Positions 43,928-52,959 of a stretch of DNA of 64,000 bases are shown piece by piece; the first letter of the stretch is position 1, and each line of letters starts with the position of its first letter. Made by a program: the position numbers and the translations under genes. The notes beneath the pieces were generated by a model that ran no database searches, was not told the DNA's origin, and was given only the letters and a program-made list of their open reading frames with translations. Origin of the DNA: JAOACQ01 sp049968515 (GTDB taxonomy: Bacteria > Spirochaetota > Brevinematia > Brevinematales > JAOACQ01); assembly GCA_049968515.1 (NCBI GenBank), contig JBMFQR010000006.1, positions 1 through 64,000 on the forward strand. The letters run 5' to 3'.

Positions 43928-44902
43928 ATGTCAGATTTCCCTTCACCGGAAAAATATAGACAGGGTATCAGTAAGTCACATCTTGCCGGCTTAAATTCCT
44001 ATGGGATAAAAACCACCTATCCTTTTGTCATTAAAAGAGAAAAGAACCAGTATTTATATGACATTGATGGCAATAAATATGTGGACTTTTTTTTAAACAA
44101 TGGTAGTGTAATAGCTGGGCACAACCAGAAGAATCTTACTCTTTACATAAAGGATGCAATATCATTGTCTACCGAGTCTGTGTTTATAAATAAGTTTTAC
44201 TATAAACTTGTAAGGTATTTTAAGTCAATTATTGATATTAAACATATTCAGCTTTATCCTTCACAATTTGAGGCAATGTTTGAACTACTTAAATTTTTAA
44301 GGCCTTCAAGTATTGCTGTAAATTCACACTTTCTTTTTAATTTTCTTAAAGAATTCTTTCCCGGGATTGAAATAGATTACGTCTTCACAACCAAGAAGAA
44401 GAATTTTGATCTTTTTATTTTTGAGCCTCTAAATTTTGACAAAAATCTGGAAATCTTCGATTTCAAGGAAATAATGGCAAAAAAATATTGTCTTTTTGAA
44501 AGCCGGACAGCTTTTAGAACAAGATATGGATTTTTTGAAGATCTTGAAAGTGTGGATTTTGTATTTTGTGGGAATATAATATCAAATGGAATGGATAGCT
44601 GTGTAATTATTTCAAGAGAGAGTATTCCCCAGAAAATAATTCCGGGATTTTTAGCACTTAATATTCTTGAGACATTAAAATATTACAGGAGAAAAGAGGT
44701 TTACTCAAAATTTCTTTCCGCCAAAAGCGAGCTTATTTCCTCTCAAAAAGGTGGTATTTTAAAACTGACAAAAGAGGTAGAAGCAGATGAACTCTTGCGA
44801 TACGGGATATTTCTAAAAGGGAGTACATTGTTTTTGAGTATTCTGCACACTGAAAATGATATAAAAAGATTGATAAATGCTTTGAAGATCAGAGGTTTAT
44901 AA
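43928..44902 (+). CDS. HemL-like class III aminotransferase-fold protein, predicted catalytically dead
   Basis: A 324-aa protein that aligns with glutamate-1-semialdehyde aminomutase / class III aminotransferases, which have about 430 aa. The N-terminal part is clear (KREKNQYLYDIDGNKYVDFF, then AGHN). The PLP-lysine position (usual GKIIGGG) reads GNIISNG, with Asn216 for Lys. The usual FDEVMTGFR, whose Asp binds the pyridine nitrogen, reads FESRTAFR (Glu191) with one residue fewer. About 100 residues are missing from the middle. I conclude that it cannot do PLP chemistry. Its TAA overlaps the ATG of the sensor phosphatase, so the two proteins are made together; a regulatory or ligand-binding role is inferred. 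Confidence 0.75.
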   Translation: MSDFPSPEKYRQGISKSHLAGLNSYGIKTTYPFVIKREKNQYLYDIDGNKYVDFFLNNGSVIAGHNQKNLTLYIKDAISLSTESVFINKFYYKLVRYFKSIIDIKHIQLYPSQFEAMFELLKFLRPSSIAVNSHFLFNFLKEFFPGIEIDYVFTTKKKNFDLFIFEPLNFDKNLEIFDFKEIMAKKYCLFESRTAFRTRYGFFEDLESVDFVFCGNIISNGMDSCVIISRESIPQKIIPGFLALNILETLKYYRRKEVYSKFLSAKSELISSQKGGILKLTKEVEADELLRYGIFLKGSTLFLSILHTENDIKRLINALKIRGL

Positions 44903-47349
44903 TGTCAGAAAAGATATCCATAGCATTTCAGCTTCCAGATATCTCTGAGGAATATCCAGACCTGTTACTAAAAGGGGCTTATAGTGCCGCAAAAGAACTG
45001 GATATTACTCTCTCTGTAATAAACATAGAACCCATTGATTCTCCTTATGACTATAGATATCAGACAAATTTTCTCTTTGAGCTTCTCGAGAGTGAGTTTT
45101 TTGACGCAGTTATTCTCGCAAGCTGTACATTATCAAATTATATAACTAAAAGCAATTTTAATTCTCTGGTTGAAAAATTAAAAAATAAACCGCTTGTAAG
45201 TCTTGGAATTTTAGTAGAGAGTGCTACCTCAATTTTAATTGATAATAAAACAGCAATTTTGAATGTAATAGAACATCTTGTAAAGATTCACGAAAAGAAA
45301 AAAATTGCCTTTATAAAAGGACCTTTGAATAACATTGAGGCAAATGAAAGACTTAATGCCTTTGTTGAATCGATACTTAAGTTTGACATTCCATTTAATG
45401 AGAGACTGATTTTTGAAGGAGATTTTTCTATAAATTCAGGTGAAAAAGTGGCAGAGCAAATTTTAGAAAGCAAAATGGAGATTGATGCAATAATAACAGC
45501 TAATGATAATATGGCGATTGGCTTGATAAGAAAATTAAAAGAGGAAGGGATAAAAATTCCAGAACATATTGCAGTTGTTGGTTTTGATGATATAGAAAGT
45601 GCAAAATATTTAAAACCATCACTCTCAACTATCAAACAACCCATTTATAAACAGGGCTACATTGCAGTAAAGAGTGCCTTCGAGCTAATTAAAAATGGCA
45701 CAAATCCCGGAACAATTTATCTTCCATGCTTTTTTATGGCAAGAGAATCCTGTGGATGTGGGAAGCTACCCGAAACACATTATTTTAATTTCAGCGAGGA
45801 AAACCTTTTCAGAGAACTAAAGAGATTTCTTGATGTAGAAGATATTGGCCTCAAAAATGCTGAAAAGGTGTACTCTTTCTTTCAAAATCTACTTATGGAG
45901 CTTGAGCAATCCTCACCTGAGGAAAAAAGGATCATTGACTCTTTGAAGAATCTTATAGAAAATCTTCTCGAGAATGGAGAAGATATAATTTTTTTATCTA
46001 AAATCCTTGAATTGCTTAACAAATTTTTTCCCGCACACGAGTGCATTTTAGAGAAATGCAATAACAAAATATATGAGGCTAAAAATTCCACTGATAATTT
46101 TTTGAGAAAGGAAAGAATGTTTTATGAGAGAAATCTTGAGGAATTTTTAGGTAGAATTTACACCTCAACTGACTGGAATGAATGGCTTAAAAACATAATG
46201 GAAATGGCCACCAGACTGAAATGGAAGTCATTTTACATTTTTAAATTTTTGAATCCTGTTCTGCACAGATATAAAGAGAACTTTTCAAAAAATGAATTTG
46301 TTTCATTAATACTTTCAGAAAAATTAAAAAATAACTTGAAAATTATGACAATGAACGGAATAAAAGTTAAGTTTAAAGATTTTATTTCATATTTTAAGGA
46401 TGATGAGAGCCATCTTTTCTTTGTTCTGGCAATATATTTCAGAGAATACCTGTATGGCTATATTGTTATTGATGGAGGAATGTTAGTTTCAGAGTATATT
46501 TATAAGGTTGCCTCTTCTCTGTCAAATAGCTTTTTTACCCTTTTGATACTTGAAAGACTTAGTTCTGAAACCAGAATAATTAAGCAAAGAACTGACGAAT
46601 TGGAAAATGAGCTTTTTTTTGCGGAATTACTTCAGAAAAACATTCTGCCAAAATCTTCGCCGAGAGAATGTATAGATTTTTACTTTAAATACAAAGAAAG
46701 GATTGGAGGTGATTTCTTTGATTTTATAAATTTCAGGGAAAAAGACTGGGTTGGAATATTTATTGCGGATGTTTCAGGGCATGGCGTTCCAACTGCAATA
46801 GTTACTTCGGCTTTAAAATCATCCATCCTTCAGATGAGAGCCTTTCTTACAACCCCCTCAGAATTTTTGCTTGAGCTGAATGACACCATCTATTCTATGG
46901 CCAGACAGGGGTTTTTTGTAACGGCATTTTACGGGATATATAAAGAGGGTGAAAAAAAGCTTCTCTTCTCAAATGCCGGCCATAACAGCCCATATTTAAT
47001 ATATGAAGACTCTGTAAAACAGCTCGAATGTAAAAATTCTGGATTTGCACTCGGGATTGTTCCCAAGGAAGAACTTATAAGCATGAAGAAGGCATATAGA
47101 GATGAGGAAATAGACCTCGATAATGTTTTAAAGATTGTCTTCTACACGGATGGACTGACAGAAACCTCCTCGAAAAATAATCCGGGAGCGGATTTTGAAA
47201 ACTATGTCTTAAAAAGTCTATTTTTTAATAACAGAAAGCTTGAGCCGGCTGATTTTGTAAAAGTTATAAGGGACAATCTGATTTCATTTCACGGGAGTCA
47301 GAATTTTGAAGATGACGTCACCTTTATCTGTTTGGATATAAAAAATTAA
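44902..47349 (+). CDS. SpoIIE/RsbU-type phosphatase with LacI-type ligand-binding domain and no HTH
   Basis: An 815-aa soluble protein. Residues 1-280 are a LacI/PBP-like sensor without HTH (FIKGPLNNIEANERLNAF, ITANDNMAIGLI, VVGFDD) ending in R281-ESC-GC286, at exactly the position of the same motif in the GGDEF paralogue. A helical and GAF-like middle (about 290-570) leads to a coiled coil and the PP2C-type SpoIIE domain (about 595-815). Metal-binding motifs are intact: RIGGDFFDF, ADVSGHG, YTDGLTE and EDDVTFI. The expected target is a phosphorylated STAS protein such as that at 27502-27828. The pseudo-HemL gene upstream is translationally coupled to it. Confidence 0.9.
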   Translation: MSEKISIAFQLPDISEEYPDLLLKGAYSAAKELDITLSVINIEPIDSPYDYRYQTNFLFELLESEFFDAVILASCTLSNYITKSNFNSLVEKLKNKPLVSLGILVESATSILIDNKTAILNVIEHLVKIHEKKKIAFIKGPLNNIEANERLNAFVESILKFDIPFNERLIFEGDFSINSGEKVAEQILESKMEIDAIITANDNMAIGLIRKLKEEGIKIPEHIAVVGFDDIESAKYLKPSLSTIKQPIYKQGYIAVKSAFELIKNGTNPGTIYLPCFFMARESCGCGKLPETHYFNFSEENLFRELKRFLDVEDIGLKNAEKVYSFFQNLLMELEQSSPEEKRIIDSLKNLIENLLENGEDIIFLSKILELLNKFFPAHECILEKCNNKIYEAKNSTDNFLRKERMFYERNLEEFLGRIYTSTDWNEWLKNIMEMATRLKWKSFYIFKFLNPVLHRYKENFSKNEFVSLILSEKLKNNLKIMTMNGIKVKFKDFISYFKDDESHLFFVLAIYFREYLYGYIVIDGGMLVSEYIYKVASSLSNSFFTLLILERLSSETRIIKQRTDELENELFFAELLQKNILPKSSPRECIDFYFKYKERIGGDFFDFINFREKDWVGIFIADVSGHGVPTAIVTSALKSSILQMRAFLTTPSEFLLELNDTIYSMARQGFFVTAFYGIYKEGEKKLLFSNAGHNSPYLIYEDSVKQLECKNSGFALGIVPKEELISMKKAYRDEEIDLDNVLKIVFYTDGLTETSSKNNPGADFENYVLKSLFFNNRKLEPADFVKVIRDNLISFHGSQNFEDDVTFICLDIKN

Positions 47350-47375
47350 CCCGGCATTTATGTTAAAATGCCGGG
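47350..47375. terminator. Bidirectional terminator between convergent genes
   Basis: CCCGGCATTT (47350-47359) pairs with AAATGCCGGG (47366-47375) around a 6-nt loop, between the phosphatase gene stop and the convergent lipoprotein gene stop. T-tracts are short on both sides. Confidence 0.75.
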
Positions 47376-47391
47376 CTATTAAGACTAAAAG

Positions 47392-48063
47392 CTAATTCTT
47401 TGTCCAGTAAATCTCATCCACCCAGTATTTTGAGAGTGGAACAAACTTTTTTCCCTGTGCCATACCAAATAAGATATTTACATCCTTAAAATTAATCTGT
47501 GGTATGAAATCAGCGAGTGGAATTGAAATTTCATGCCATTGTCCATCTGCTTTAAATCCATAATCATCAAGATTGAGCCAGGCTTCTGTCTGATAGCTGT
47601 GCTTTATAAGCACCTTGACATCACCTGCTCCGGGAGCGGCCTTAATGGCAAGCTTCAGGTGTCCATTTTCAAAACCTTCCATTTTCTGGGAGCCGGGGTT
47701 TACCTTGTGAAATCCAAAGCCAAACCACGTTCCAGCACCGGCGACAATACTCATTGCTTCTTTTCCTGCGAAAACATCGTCATTTACCTTCTTGATCTTA
47801 CAAGTGCCTTCCCAGATGTAAACTCTTACCTTAGCTTCTGGCTTGCTTTCCATATGTGAAAACTCAACCTCATTTCCACCACCATATACATCACTGTAAA
47901 TTGGGAAAATATTCGGGTCTGATTTCAATTCGACAGTGGCCTGTTCTACCTGTTTTGCTTCCTGTTTTACTTCCTGTTTTACTGCAGTTTCACTCTTTGC
48001 ACAGGCAAAAATTACCAAACTGGCAACCGAGAGTAGTGCTAAAATCCTTAAAATTCTTTCCAT
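47392..48063 (-). CDS. Lipoprotein, probable carbohydrate-binding
   Basis: A 223-aa lipoprotein; the signal peptide ends VIFAC with C21 as lipidation site. A short Gln/Glu/Lys-rich linker precedes a beta-sandwich-like domain (about 55-223). The layout, with GHLKLAIKAAP, DGQWHEISIPLADF and SKYWVDEIYW, resembles the galactose-binding-like or CBM11-type fold. No catalytic residues are seen. It may bind saccharides at the surface. The gene has a strong promoter covered by a large palindrome, so it is probably tightly repressed. Confidence 0.8.
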   Translation of the reverse strand: MERILRILALLSVASLVIFACAKSETAVKQEVKQEAKQVEQATVELKSDPNIFPIYSDVYGGGNEVEFSHMESKPEAKVRVYIWEGTCKIKKVNDDVFAGKEAMSIVAGAGTWFGFGFHKVNPGSQKMEGFENGHLKLAIKAAPGAGDVKVLIKHSYQTEAWLNLDDYGFKADGQWHEISIPLADFIPQINFKDVNILFGMAQGKKFVPLSKYWVDEIYWTKN

Positions 48064-48083
48064 AATCTATCTCCTCCTTTACG

Positions 48084-48141
48084 TTATACTGCTATATAGC
48101 TTGCTATATAGCAGTATAAAATATTATAAGAAAATTGTCAA
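48084..48141 (-). promoter_or_regulatory. Promoter with nested palindromic operator for the lipoprotein gene
   Basis: On the minus strand TTGACA (complement of 48136-48141) and TATACT (complement of 48113-48118) are spaced 17 bp. A 36-bp inverted repeat (48084-48100 with 48103-48119, 17-nt perfect arms, 2-nt centre) covers the -10 box and the start site. Each arm contains GCTATATAGC, itself a 10-bp palindrome, so two repressor dimers could bind side by side. Confidence 0.82.
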
Positions 48142-48222
48142 TACTTTTTTAAAAATTTTTTCACTTCTGAAATGAATAGTTCTTTAGAGTAAAGAATAAA
48201 GGTCAGAACATTTTTATCTCTC

Positions 48223-49116
48223 TTATTTATAAAAGAAATTCTTGTCAATACATTGATCAGTCTCAAACTGAAGTGTGATGTGATCAATATCGTAGTTTTT
48301 ATGAAGTATCTCTTCAATTCTTTTAGCCACAACACATGTATTTGAAAGAAGCATATCTTCCATCTCAATGTGGGCTTCAAGATAGATTGTGTTTTCATCT
48401 CCTAGCCAGGTATGAACATGGTGTATGTTTCTGACACCCGGAATAGCTTCAATTTCCTGTTTCATCTGGGAATAGTCAAGATTCGCTGCTGATTGCATTA
48501 AAATATCAATTGTCTTTTTAATAATTTTCCAGCTCTCCCATATTATGAAAAGGCAGATAAAGATTGTAATGATAGAATCAAGCCAGCTGAATTTTAAAAA
48601 TTTTATTGCCACTGCCCCTGTTACAACAATTAAGGAAGAGAGTGTGTCACTTAAAAGGTGGAGGTAGCTTGACTTTATGTTAAGACTTTTGTGAGACTCC
48701 TTCTCAAGTAACATGGTGGCGAAAAGATTGGCAAAAAGCCCTATAAGACCTATTATAAGCATTATGTCTGCATTAATTATTTCAGGTTTAAATAGTCTTT
48801 TAATTGTCTCAAATAGCAGTAAAACAGAAAATATAACAAGTGCAGAAGAATTAATAAATGCAGCAAGAATCTCCGCTCTTTTATAACCATAGGTTTTTCG
48901 AGGGTTCTGGGGTCTGACTGCAATCTTTCCAGCAATAAAACTGAGAGTTACTGCTGTTACATCATTGAGGTTATGTAATGCATCTGAAAATAGTGCAAGA
49001 CTGCCTGAAAAAATACCACCAACAACCTCGGAAAGTGTAATCACAGAATTTGCAATAACAATTGCCACAAACTTACTGGTTGAAAGATTTCTGTCATTAT
49101 GATTATGGCTTTCCAT
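48223..49116 (-). CDS. Cation diffusion facilitator family transporter
   Basis: A proton-coupled exporter of Zn2+ or a related metal, 297 aa from the chosen start. It has six membrane helices with metal-site residues in SDALHNLND, a His-bearing N-terminus (ESHNHND), and a C-terminal cytoplasmic domain (HHVHTWLGDENTIYLEAHIE). AGGA precedes the ATG at 49116; an ATG nine codons upstream (49143) has no ribosome site. The metal is not predictable. Confidence 0.9.
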   Translation of the reverse strand: MESHNHNDRNLSTSKFVAIVIANSVITLSEVVGGIFSGSLALFSDALHNLNDVTAVTLSFIAGKIAVRPQNPRKTYGYKRAEILAAFINSSALVIFSVLLLFETIKRLFKPEIINADIMLIIGLIGLFANLFATMLLEKESHKSLNIKSSYLHLLSDTLSSLIVVTGAVAIKFLKFSWLDSIITIFICLFIIWESWKIIKKTIDILMQSAANLDYSQMKQEIEAIPGVRNIHHVHTWLGDENTIYLEAHIEMEDMLLSNTCVVAKRIEEILHKNYDIDHITLQFETDQCIDKNFFYK

Positions 49117-49247
49117 TGTATTATCCTGATTTGATAATTTCATATATAATATTTTAAGTTAGAACTGCAGGTTTGTCCATTCTTCCCGCATTAATTAGAC
49201 ATGTATGATGTTTCCAGAAGCTATTAAAATAATGCTTTGATATTCTT

Positions 49248-49276
49248 TTGACAATAGTTGAATTTAATTTTATAAT
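49248..49276 (+). promoter_or_regulatory. Consensus promoter of the O-antigen ligase-like gene
   Basis: A perfect TTGACA (49248-49253) and a perfect TATAAT (49271-49276) are spaced 17 bp, giving a leader of about 100 nt that includes the inverted repeat TTTAAAC/GTTTAAA near 49307-49327. Confidence 0.85.
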
Positions 49277-49382
49277 ATGTGTTCTGAAATGAGCGGACTG
49301 CATTTTTAAACTAAACTGGTTTAAATAATTTCTCTATCTCTATTCTCAGTCGCTCGTTAATTAATGTCTGTGGGTTTTTATA

Positions 49383-50639
49383 ATGAATTCTTCTAAAGAT
49401 AAGCTAACTAAAATTAGCTTTATATTTTTAGTAATTGCATTTTGCTTTTCTATTTTTCCCGGAATTTTCGTCCCTTTTACTATTGCTTCTATCCTGTCTT
49501 TTTTAATTCAAGTTTTGATTTCTGGAAATGTAAAAGAAAAAATAAAGATTTATACAAGAGATTTCCTACTTTTTTGTTTTTTTCTGTTTGTAATTATACA
49601 GAGTTTTTTTCTTAAGGATTTTCTTACCTCTTTTCTTTCATCGTTTGCTATTTTCTTTTACATAATGGTATTATTATTCTTCAGAAATTTCCCTTTTGAT
49701 GAGAAGAAAATAAGACTCATTGTGAAATTGACGTCCCTTTCCTTGATCTTGTTTTGTAGTATTGCTTTAATACATTATCTGGTTGTTAAGAAGAGCATTA
49801 CGATTTCATTTTTCGGTAAAAAAATTTGTGAGATATTACCTTCAATGGCAAATGAACCTACAGCTCCACTTCAATCGATACTTGCCCATTCGACAGGTGG
49901 AGGTGTACTGGTTGCAATGTTCTCATCTTTCATTCTTATATGGCTTGTAACTTTCTGGAAAAATGAGAATAAAAACTTTAAAATACTGCTTTTGAGTTCA
50001 ATTTTAATCTCTTACACCACAATTGTTTTTACATCATCAAGAAGCGGGCTACTTGCTATTTTTCTCTCAGTTTTAAGTTCTATAATATTTTCAAAAAGAT
50101 ACAGGCTCTTATTTATACTTTTGTTTTTTGTCATTCTGTTCTTCTCCATCCCCAATGAAAAGATAGAGAATACACTCAAAAAGCCTTTATATTCTCAAAA
50201 TATAGAACCGAGATTATTACAATACAAAGAGGGTATAAGATTCTTCAAAGAGAATCCAGTTTTTGGCATAGGGCTTATGCAATTTAGAGATAGGTTTAAA
50301 AATCTCAGAGGAAATTATCCGGATCTTCCACATTATTTCTTTCTGAATATTGAATATTTACATAATACTTATATTGCTTTACTTGCAGAAACAGGCATAA
50401 TCGGTTTTTTGTTGTTCTACATCTTTCTGATTTTAAAAATCATAGAAGGGATAAAAAAATACTTGAGGGGAATTACAGGTTTTCAAAACTGCTTTGTTTT
50501 GTTTGTAATATTCTGGTTTTTGCTTGACTCAATATTTAATGCCCATTTATATGTCGTTCCGATAGGCATTTTCCTGTGGATTGGAATTGGCTTATCTGAA
50601 AATGATAATTTAAAGAATAGCCTAACAGAGAAGGTTTGA
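49383..50639 (+). CDS. O-antigen ligase/polymerase family membrane protein
   Basis: A 418-aa protein with about 11 membrane helices and the Wzy_C region (FKENPVFGIGLMQFRDRF, then HNTYIALLAETGIIGFLLFY), typical of WaaL/Wzy-type enzymes that ligate or polymerise surface glycans. Which reaction it performs cannot be told. Its TGA overlaps the ATG of a decayed gene, so it once led an operon. The last 21 codons have a near copy at 14432-14495. Confidence 0.85.
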   Translation: MNSSKDKLTKISFIFLVIAFCFSIFPGIFVPFTIASILSFLIQVLISGNVKEKIKIYTRDFLLFCFFLFVIIQSFFLKDFLTSFLSSFAIFFYIMVLLFFRNFPFDEKKIRLIVKLTSLSLILFCSIALIHYLVVKKSITISFFGKKICEILPSMANEPTAPLQSILAHSTGGGVLVAMFSSFILIWLVTFWKNENKNFKILLLSSILISYTTIVFTSSRSGLLAIFLSVLSSIIFSKRYRLLFILLFFVILFFSIPNEKIENTLKKPLYSQNIEPRLLQYKEGIRFFKENPVFGIGLMQFRDRFKNLRGNYPDLPHYFFLNIEYLHNTYIALLAETGIIGFLLFYIFLILKIIEGIKKYLRGITGFQNCFVLFVIFWFLLDSIFNAHLYVVPIGIFLWIGIGLSENDNLKNSLTEKV

Positions 50640-50966
50640 TGTGGCCGCAGGAAGGAATACCCTCCTTTTGCACCGTTTCTAAAAAATTAAAAGAGCCTTT
50701 TAATATTGAATGCATTATATGAATCCCTTATTTGGCAAATTATGATTGTATAAAATTTCTAAAAAATGAAAAACTTAACTTCTTTCTTCCCAATTCGTTA
50801 GATGAAATAGAAAATATTATTTTTAATGAAGTAAAAAATAGAAACCAGAAAAATAAATTCATTATTTTTGGAAGTGGGAGAATACTGTGCTAAGATTGCA
50901 AATAAACTAAAGGAATCGTTCCCTTCTTTTTGCGGAATAGTAGAAGATACAAACCAAGGTCACTGA
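50639..50966 (+). pseudogene. Decayed gene downstream of the O-antigen ligase-like gene
   Basis: ATG at 50639 overlaps the upstream TGA, as in a coupled operon. The frame runs 27 codons (MWPQEGIPSFCTVSKKLKEP at the start), meets an in-frame TGA at 50720, and continues through IPYLANYDCIKFLKNEKL to KFIIFGSG. An extra G in the run at 50876-50878 then shifts the frame, and EYCAKIANKLKESF follows to a stop at 50964-50966. KFIIFGSGEYCAKIA resembles the first strand and helix of a nucleotide-binding fold found in glycan-synthesis proteins. The product family is uncertain. Confidence 0.7.
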
Positions 50967-51158
50967 TATAATAAATAACAGTTAGAAATTTGACTTTTGA
51001 TATTGATTATTATAACATTAAAGATTATTATAAAATTATGCCAATAAAGATGTTAACCTTTTGATAGAGAAAGGTTAAATATTACCAAACTGATATCTTC
51101 TATAAAGTGATGATTAAGTATTAAGATATATTGGAAAAACACTTAAAAGAGGCATTTT
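50967..51158. other. AT-rich remainder of the decayed region before ahcY
   Basis: A short in-frame stretch (near 50990-51065, DIDYYNIKDYYKI) might be the eroded end of the same pseudogene after another frameshift. No clear promoter for ahcY, and no SAH- or SAM-riboswitch, is apparent. Confidence 0.4.
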
Positions 51159-52559
51159 ATGGAATATAAGGTAAAAGATATTTCTTTAGCAGAGCTGGGT
51201 AGAAAAAAAATCGAAATAGCACAGAAAGAAATGCCGGGACTGATGACAGTTCGTGAGAAGTACAGTAAAGAAAAGCCACTTAAAGGGGTAAGAATATCGG
51301 GATCGCTTCATATGACCATAGAGACTGCAGTACTCATTGAAACGCTTGCCGAACTTGGTGCAGATGTCAGATGGGCAAGCTGCAATATATTTTCAACCCA
51401 GGATGAAGCTGCTGCTGCTATTGCAAAGAGAGGCATTCCTGTATTTGCATGGAAGGGCGAAACACTTGAAGAATACTGGTGGTGTACAAAACAGGCTCTG
51501 ACATTCCCCGGTGGAAAAGGCCCAATGCAGGTTGTTGATGATGGAGGAGATGCCACGCTTTTAATTCATCTCGGATATAGGGCTGAAAATGACCCTTCTA
51601 TTCTTGAAAAAAAGCCTTCAAATAGAGAAGAGGCTATAATTCTCTCTCTTCTTAAAGAAACACAAAAGAATGAGCCTGATTTCTGGCATAAGGTTGTACA
51701 GGAACTTAATGGAATTTCAGAAGAAACAACTACAGGGGTCAGAAGACTTTACCAGCTTATGGAAAAGGGGGAGCTTTTGGCTCCAGCTATAAATGTAAAT
51801 GATTCAGTTACAAAGTCAAAGTTTGACAACATTTATGGTTGTCGTGAATCTTTAATAGATGGAATAAAAAGGGCAACCGATGTTATGGTGGCGGGTAAGG
51901 TTGCAGTAGTTTGTGGCTATGGAGATGTAGGAAAGGGGTCTGCACAGGCACTGAGAGGAATGGGGGCAAGGGTTATTATAACTGAAATAGATCCTATATG
52001 CGCACTTCAGGCTGCAATGGAAGGATATGAGGTAAAGACTGTTGAAGATGTACTTGATTTTGCAGATATTTATGTCACAGCTACTGGCAATTGTGATGTA
52101 ATCAGGATAGAACATATGGAAAAGATGAAGGATGGTGCTATAGTATGTAATATTGGACACTTTGACGATGAGATTCAGGTTGATAAACTTAATGAATATC
52201 CGGGGATAAAAAAGATAAATATAAAACCACAGTATGATAAATACATCTTTCCTGATGGGCACTCTATCTATTTGCTTGCTGAGGGGAGGCTTGTAAATCT
52301 CGGCTGTGCCACAGGGCATCCTTCATTTGTAATGTCAAACTCATTCACAAATCAGGTGTTGGCACAGATTGAGTTGTGGAGGAATAGAGGCAAGTATGAG
52401 AAGAAGGTTTATAGATTGCCAAAGCATCTTGATGAAGAGGTTGCAAGGCTTCATCTTGAAAAAATAGGTGTTAAGCTTACAAAATTGACTCCAAAACAGG
52501 CAGAATATATTGGTGTCCCACTTGAAGGCCCCTATAAGCCAGAGCATTATAGGTATTAA
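51159..52559 (+). CDS. ahcY: Adenosylhomocysteinase
   Basis: A 466-aa NAD+-dependent enzyme that splits S-adenosylhomocysteine into adenosine and homocysteine, relieving inhibition of methyltransferases. The N-terminal SGSLHMTIETAVLIETL, the NAD motif VVCGYGDVGKGSAQAL and the C-terminal PEHYRY are diagnostic. It carries the insert of the longer bacterial form. AGAGG precedes the ATG. Its TAA overlaps the next ATG. Confidence 0.97.
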   Translation: MEYKVKDISLAELGRKKIEIAQKEMPGLMTVREKYSKEKPLKGVRISGSLHMTIETAVLIETLAELGADVRWASCNIFSTQDEAAAAIAKRGIPVFAWKGETLEEYWWCTKQALTFPGGKGPMQVVDDGGDATLLIHLGYRAENDPSILEKKPSNREEAIILSLLKETQKNEPDFWHKVVQELNGISEETTTGVRRLYQLMEKGELLAPAINVNDSVTKSKFDNIYGCRESLIDGIKRATDVMVAGKVAVVCGYGDVGKGSAQALRGMGARVIITEIDPICALQAAMEGYEVKTVEDVLDFADIYVTATGNCDVIRIEHMEKMKDGAIVCNIGHFDDEIQVDKLNEYPGIKKINIKPQYDKYIFPDGHSIYLLAEGRLVNLGCATGHPSFVMSNSFTNQVLAQIELWRNRGKYEKKVYRLPKHLDEEVARLHLEKIGVKLTKLTPKQAEYIGVPLEGPYKPEHYRY

Positions 52560-52948
52560 TGGAGACTATGAAGCCCATATTTATAACTATTGTCATACTA
52601 ACAAATGTATTAAGGTTTGAACTGGCACAGACAGAAGAAGAAAGGGAAAAAGGATTGATGGGTAGAAAAAACTGGGGCAATATTGATGGGATGTTATTTA
52701 TCCATGATAAGCCTGAAGAGGTTTCTTACTGGATGAAGAGTACCTATCTTGAACTCTGTATGATATTTATGGACAGAGATTTTAGACCACTTGAAGTTTA
52801 CAGACCAGAAACTTTATCAACTAAGATTATTTTTTCTTCAAACACAAATATAAAATATGTACTTGAATTAAACCCTTCTTACTCAAATGTTGTGTTTGAA
52901 AATATGAAATTATTTGCAGAAAAACTCAGAAAAAAGCTAAGCAATTGA
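52559..52948 (+). CDS. DUF192 family protein
   Basis: A 129-aa protein with the DUF192 pattern: RFELAQTEEEREKGLMGRK, then GMLFIHDKPEEVSYWMKSTY. The family's function is unknown; many members are secreted, and residues 1-15 here are only weakly signal-like. The start overlaps the ahcY stop (TAATG). It converges with nfnB, 11 bp away, without a terminator. Confidence 0.88.
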   Translation: METMKPIFITIVILTNVLRFELAQTEEEREKGLMGRKNWGNIDGMLFIHDKPEEVSYWMKSTYLELCMIFMDRDFRPLEVYRPETLSTKIIFSSNTNIKYVLELNPSYSNVVFENMKLFAEKLRKKLSN

Positions 52949-52959
52949 AAAAATATGGC

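Noticed and set aside
14432..50640. The 65-bp direct repeat as left and right attachment sites of a 36-kb integrated element
   Set aside because: The interval contains core genes (thrS, recG, purA, glnS) and no integrase, and the copies are diverged, so an island is not supported.
50720..50722. TGA in the decayed gene as a recoded (selenocysteine or tryptophan) codon
   Set aside because: A frameshift follows in the same gene and other genes end normally at TGA, so decay or sequencing error is simpler.
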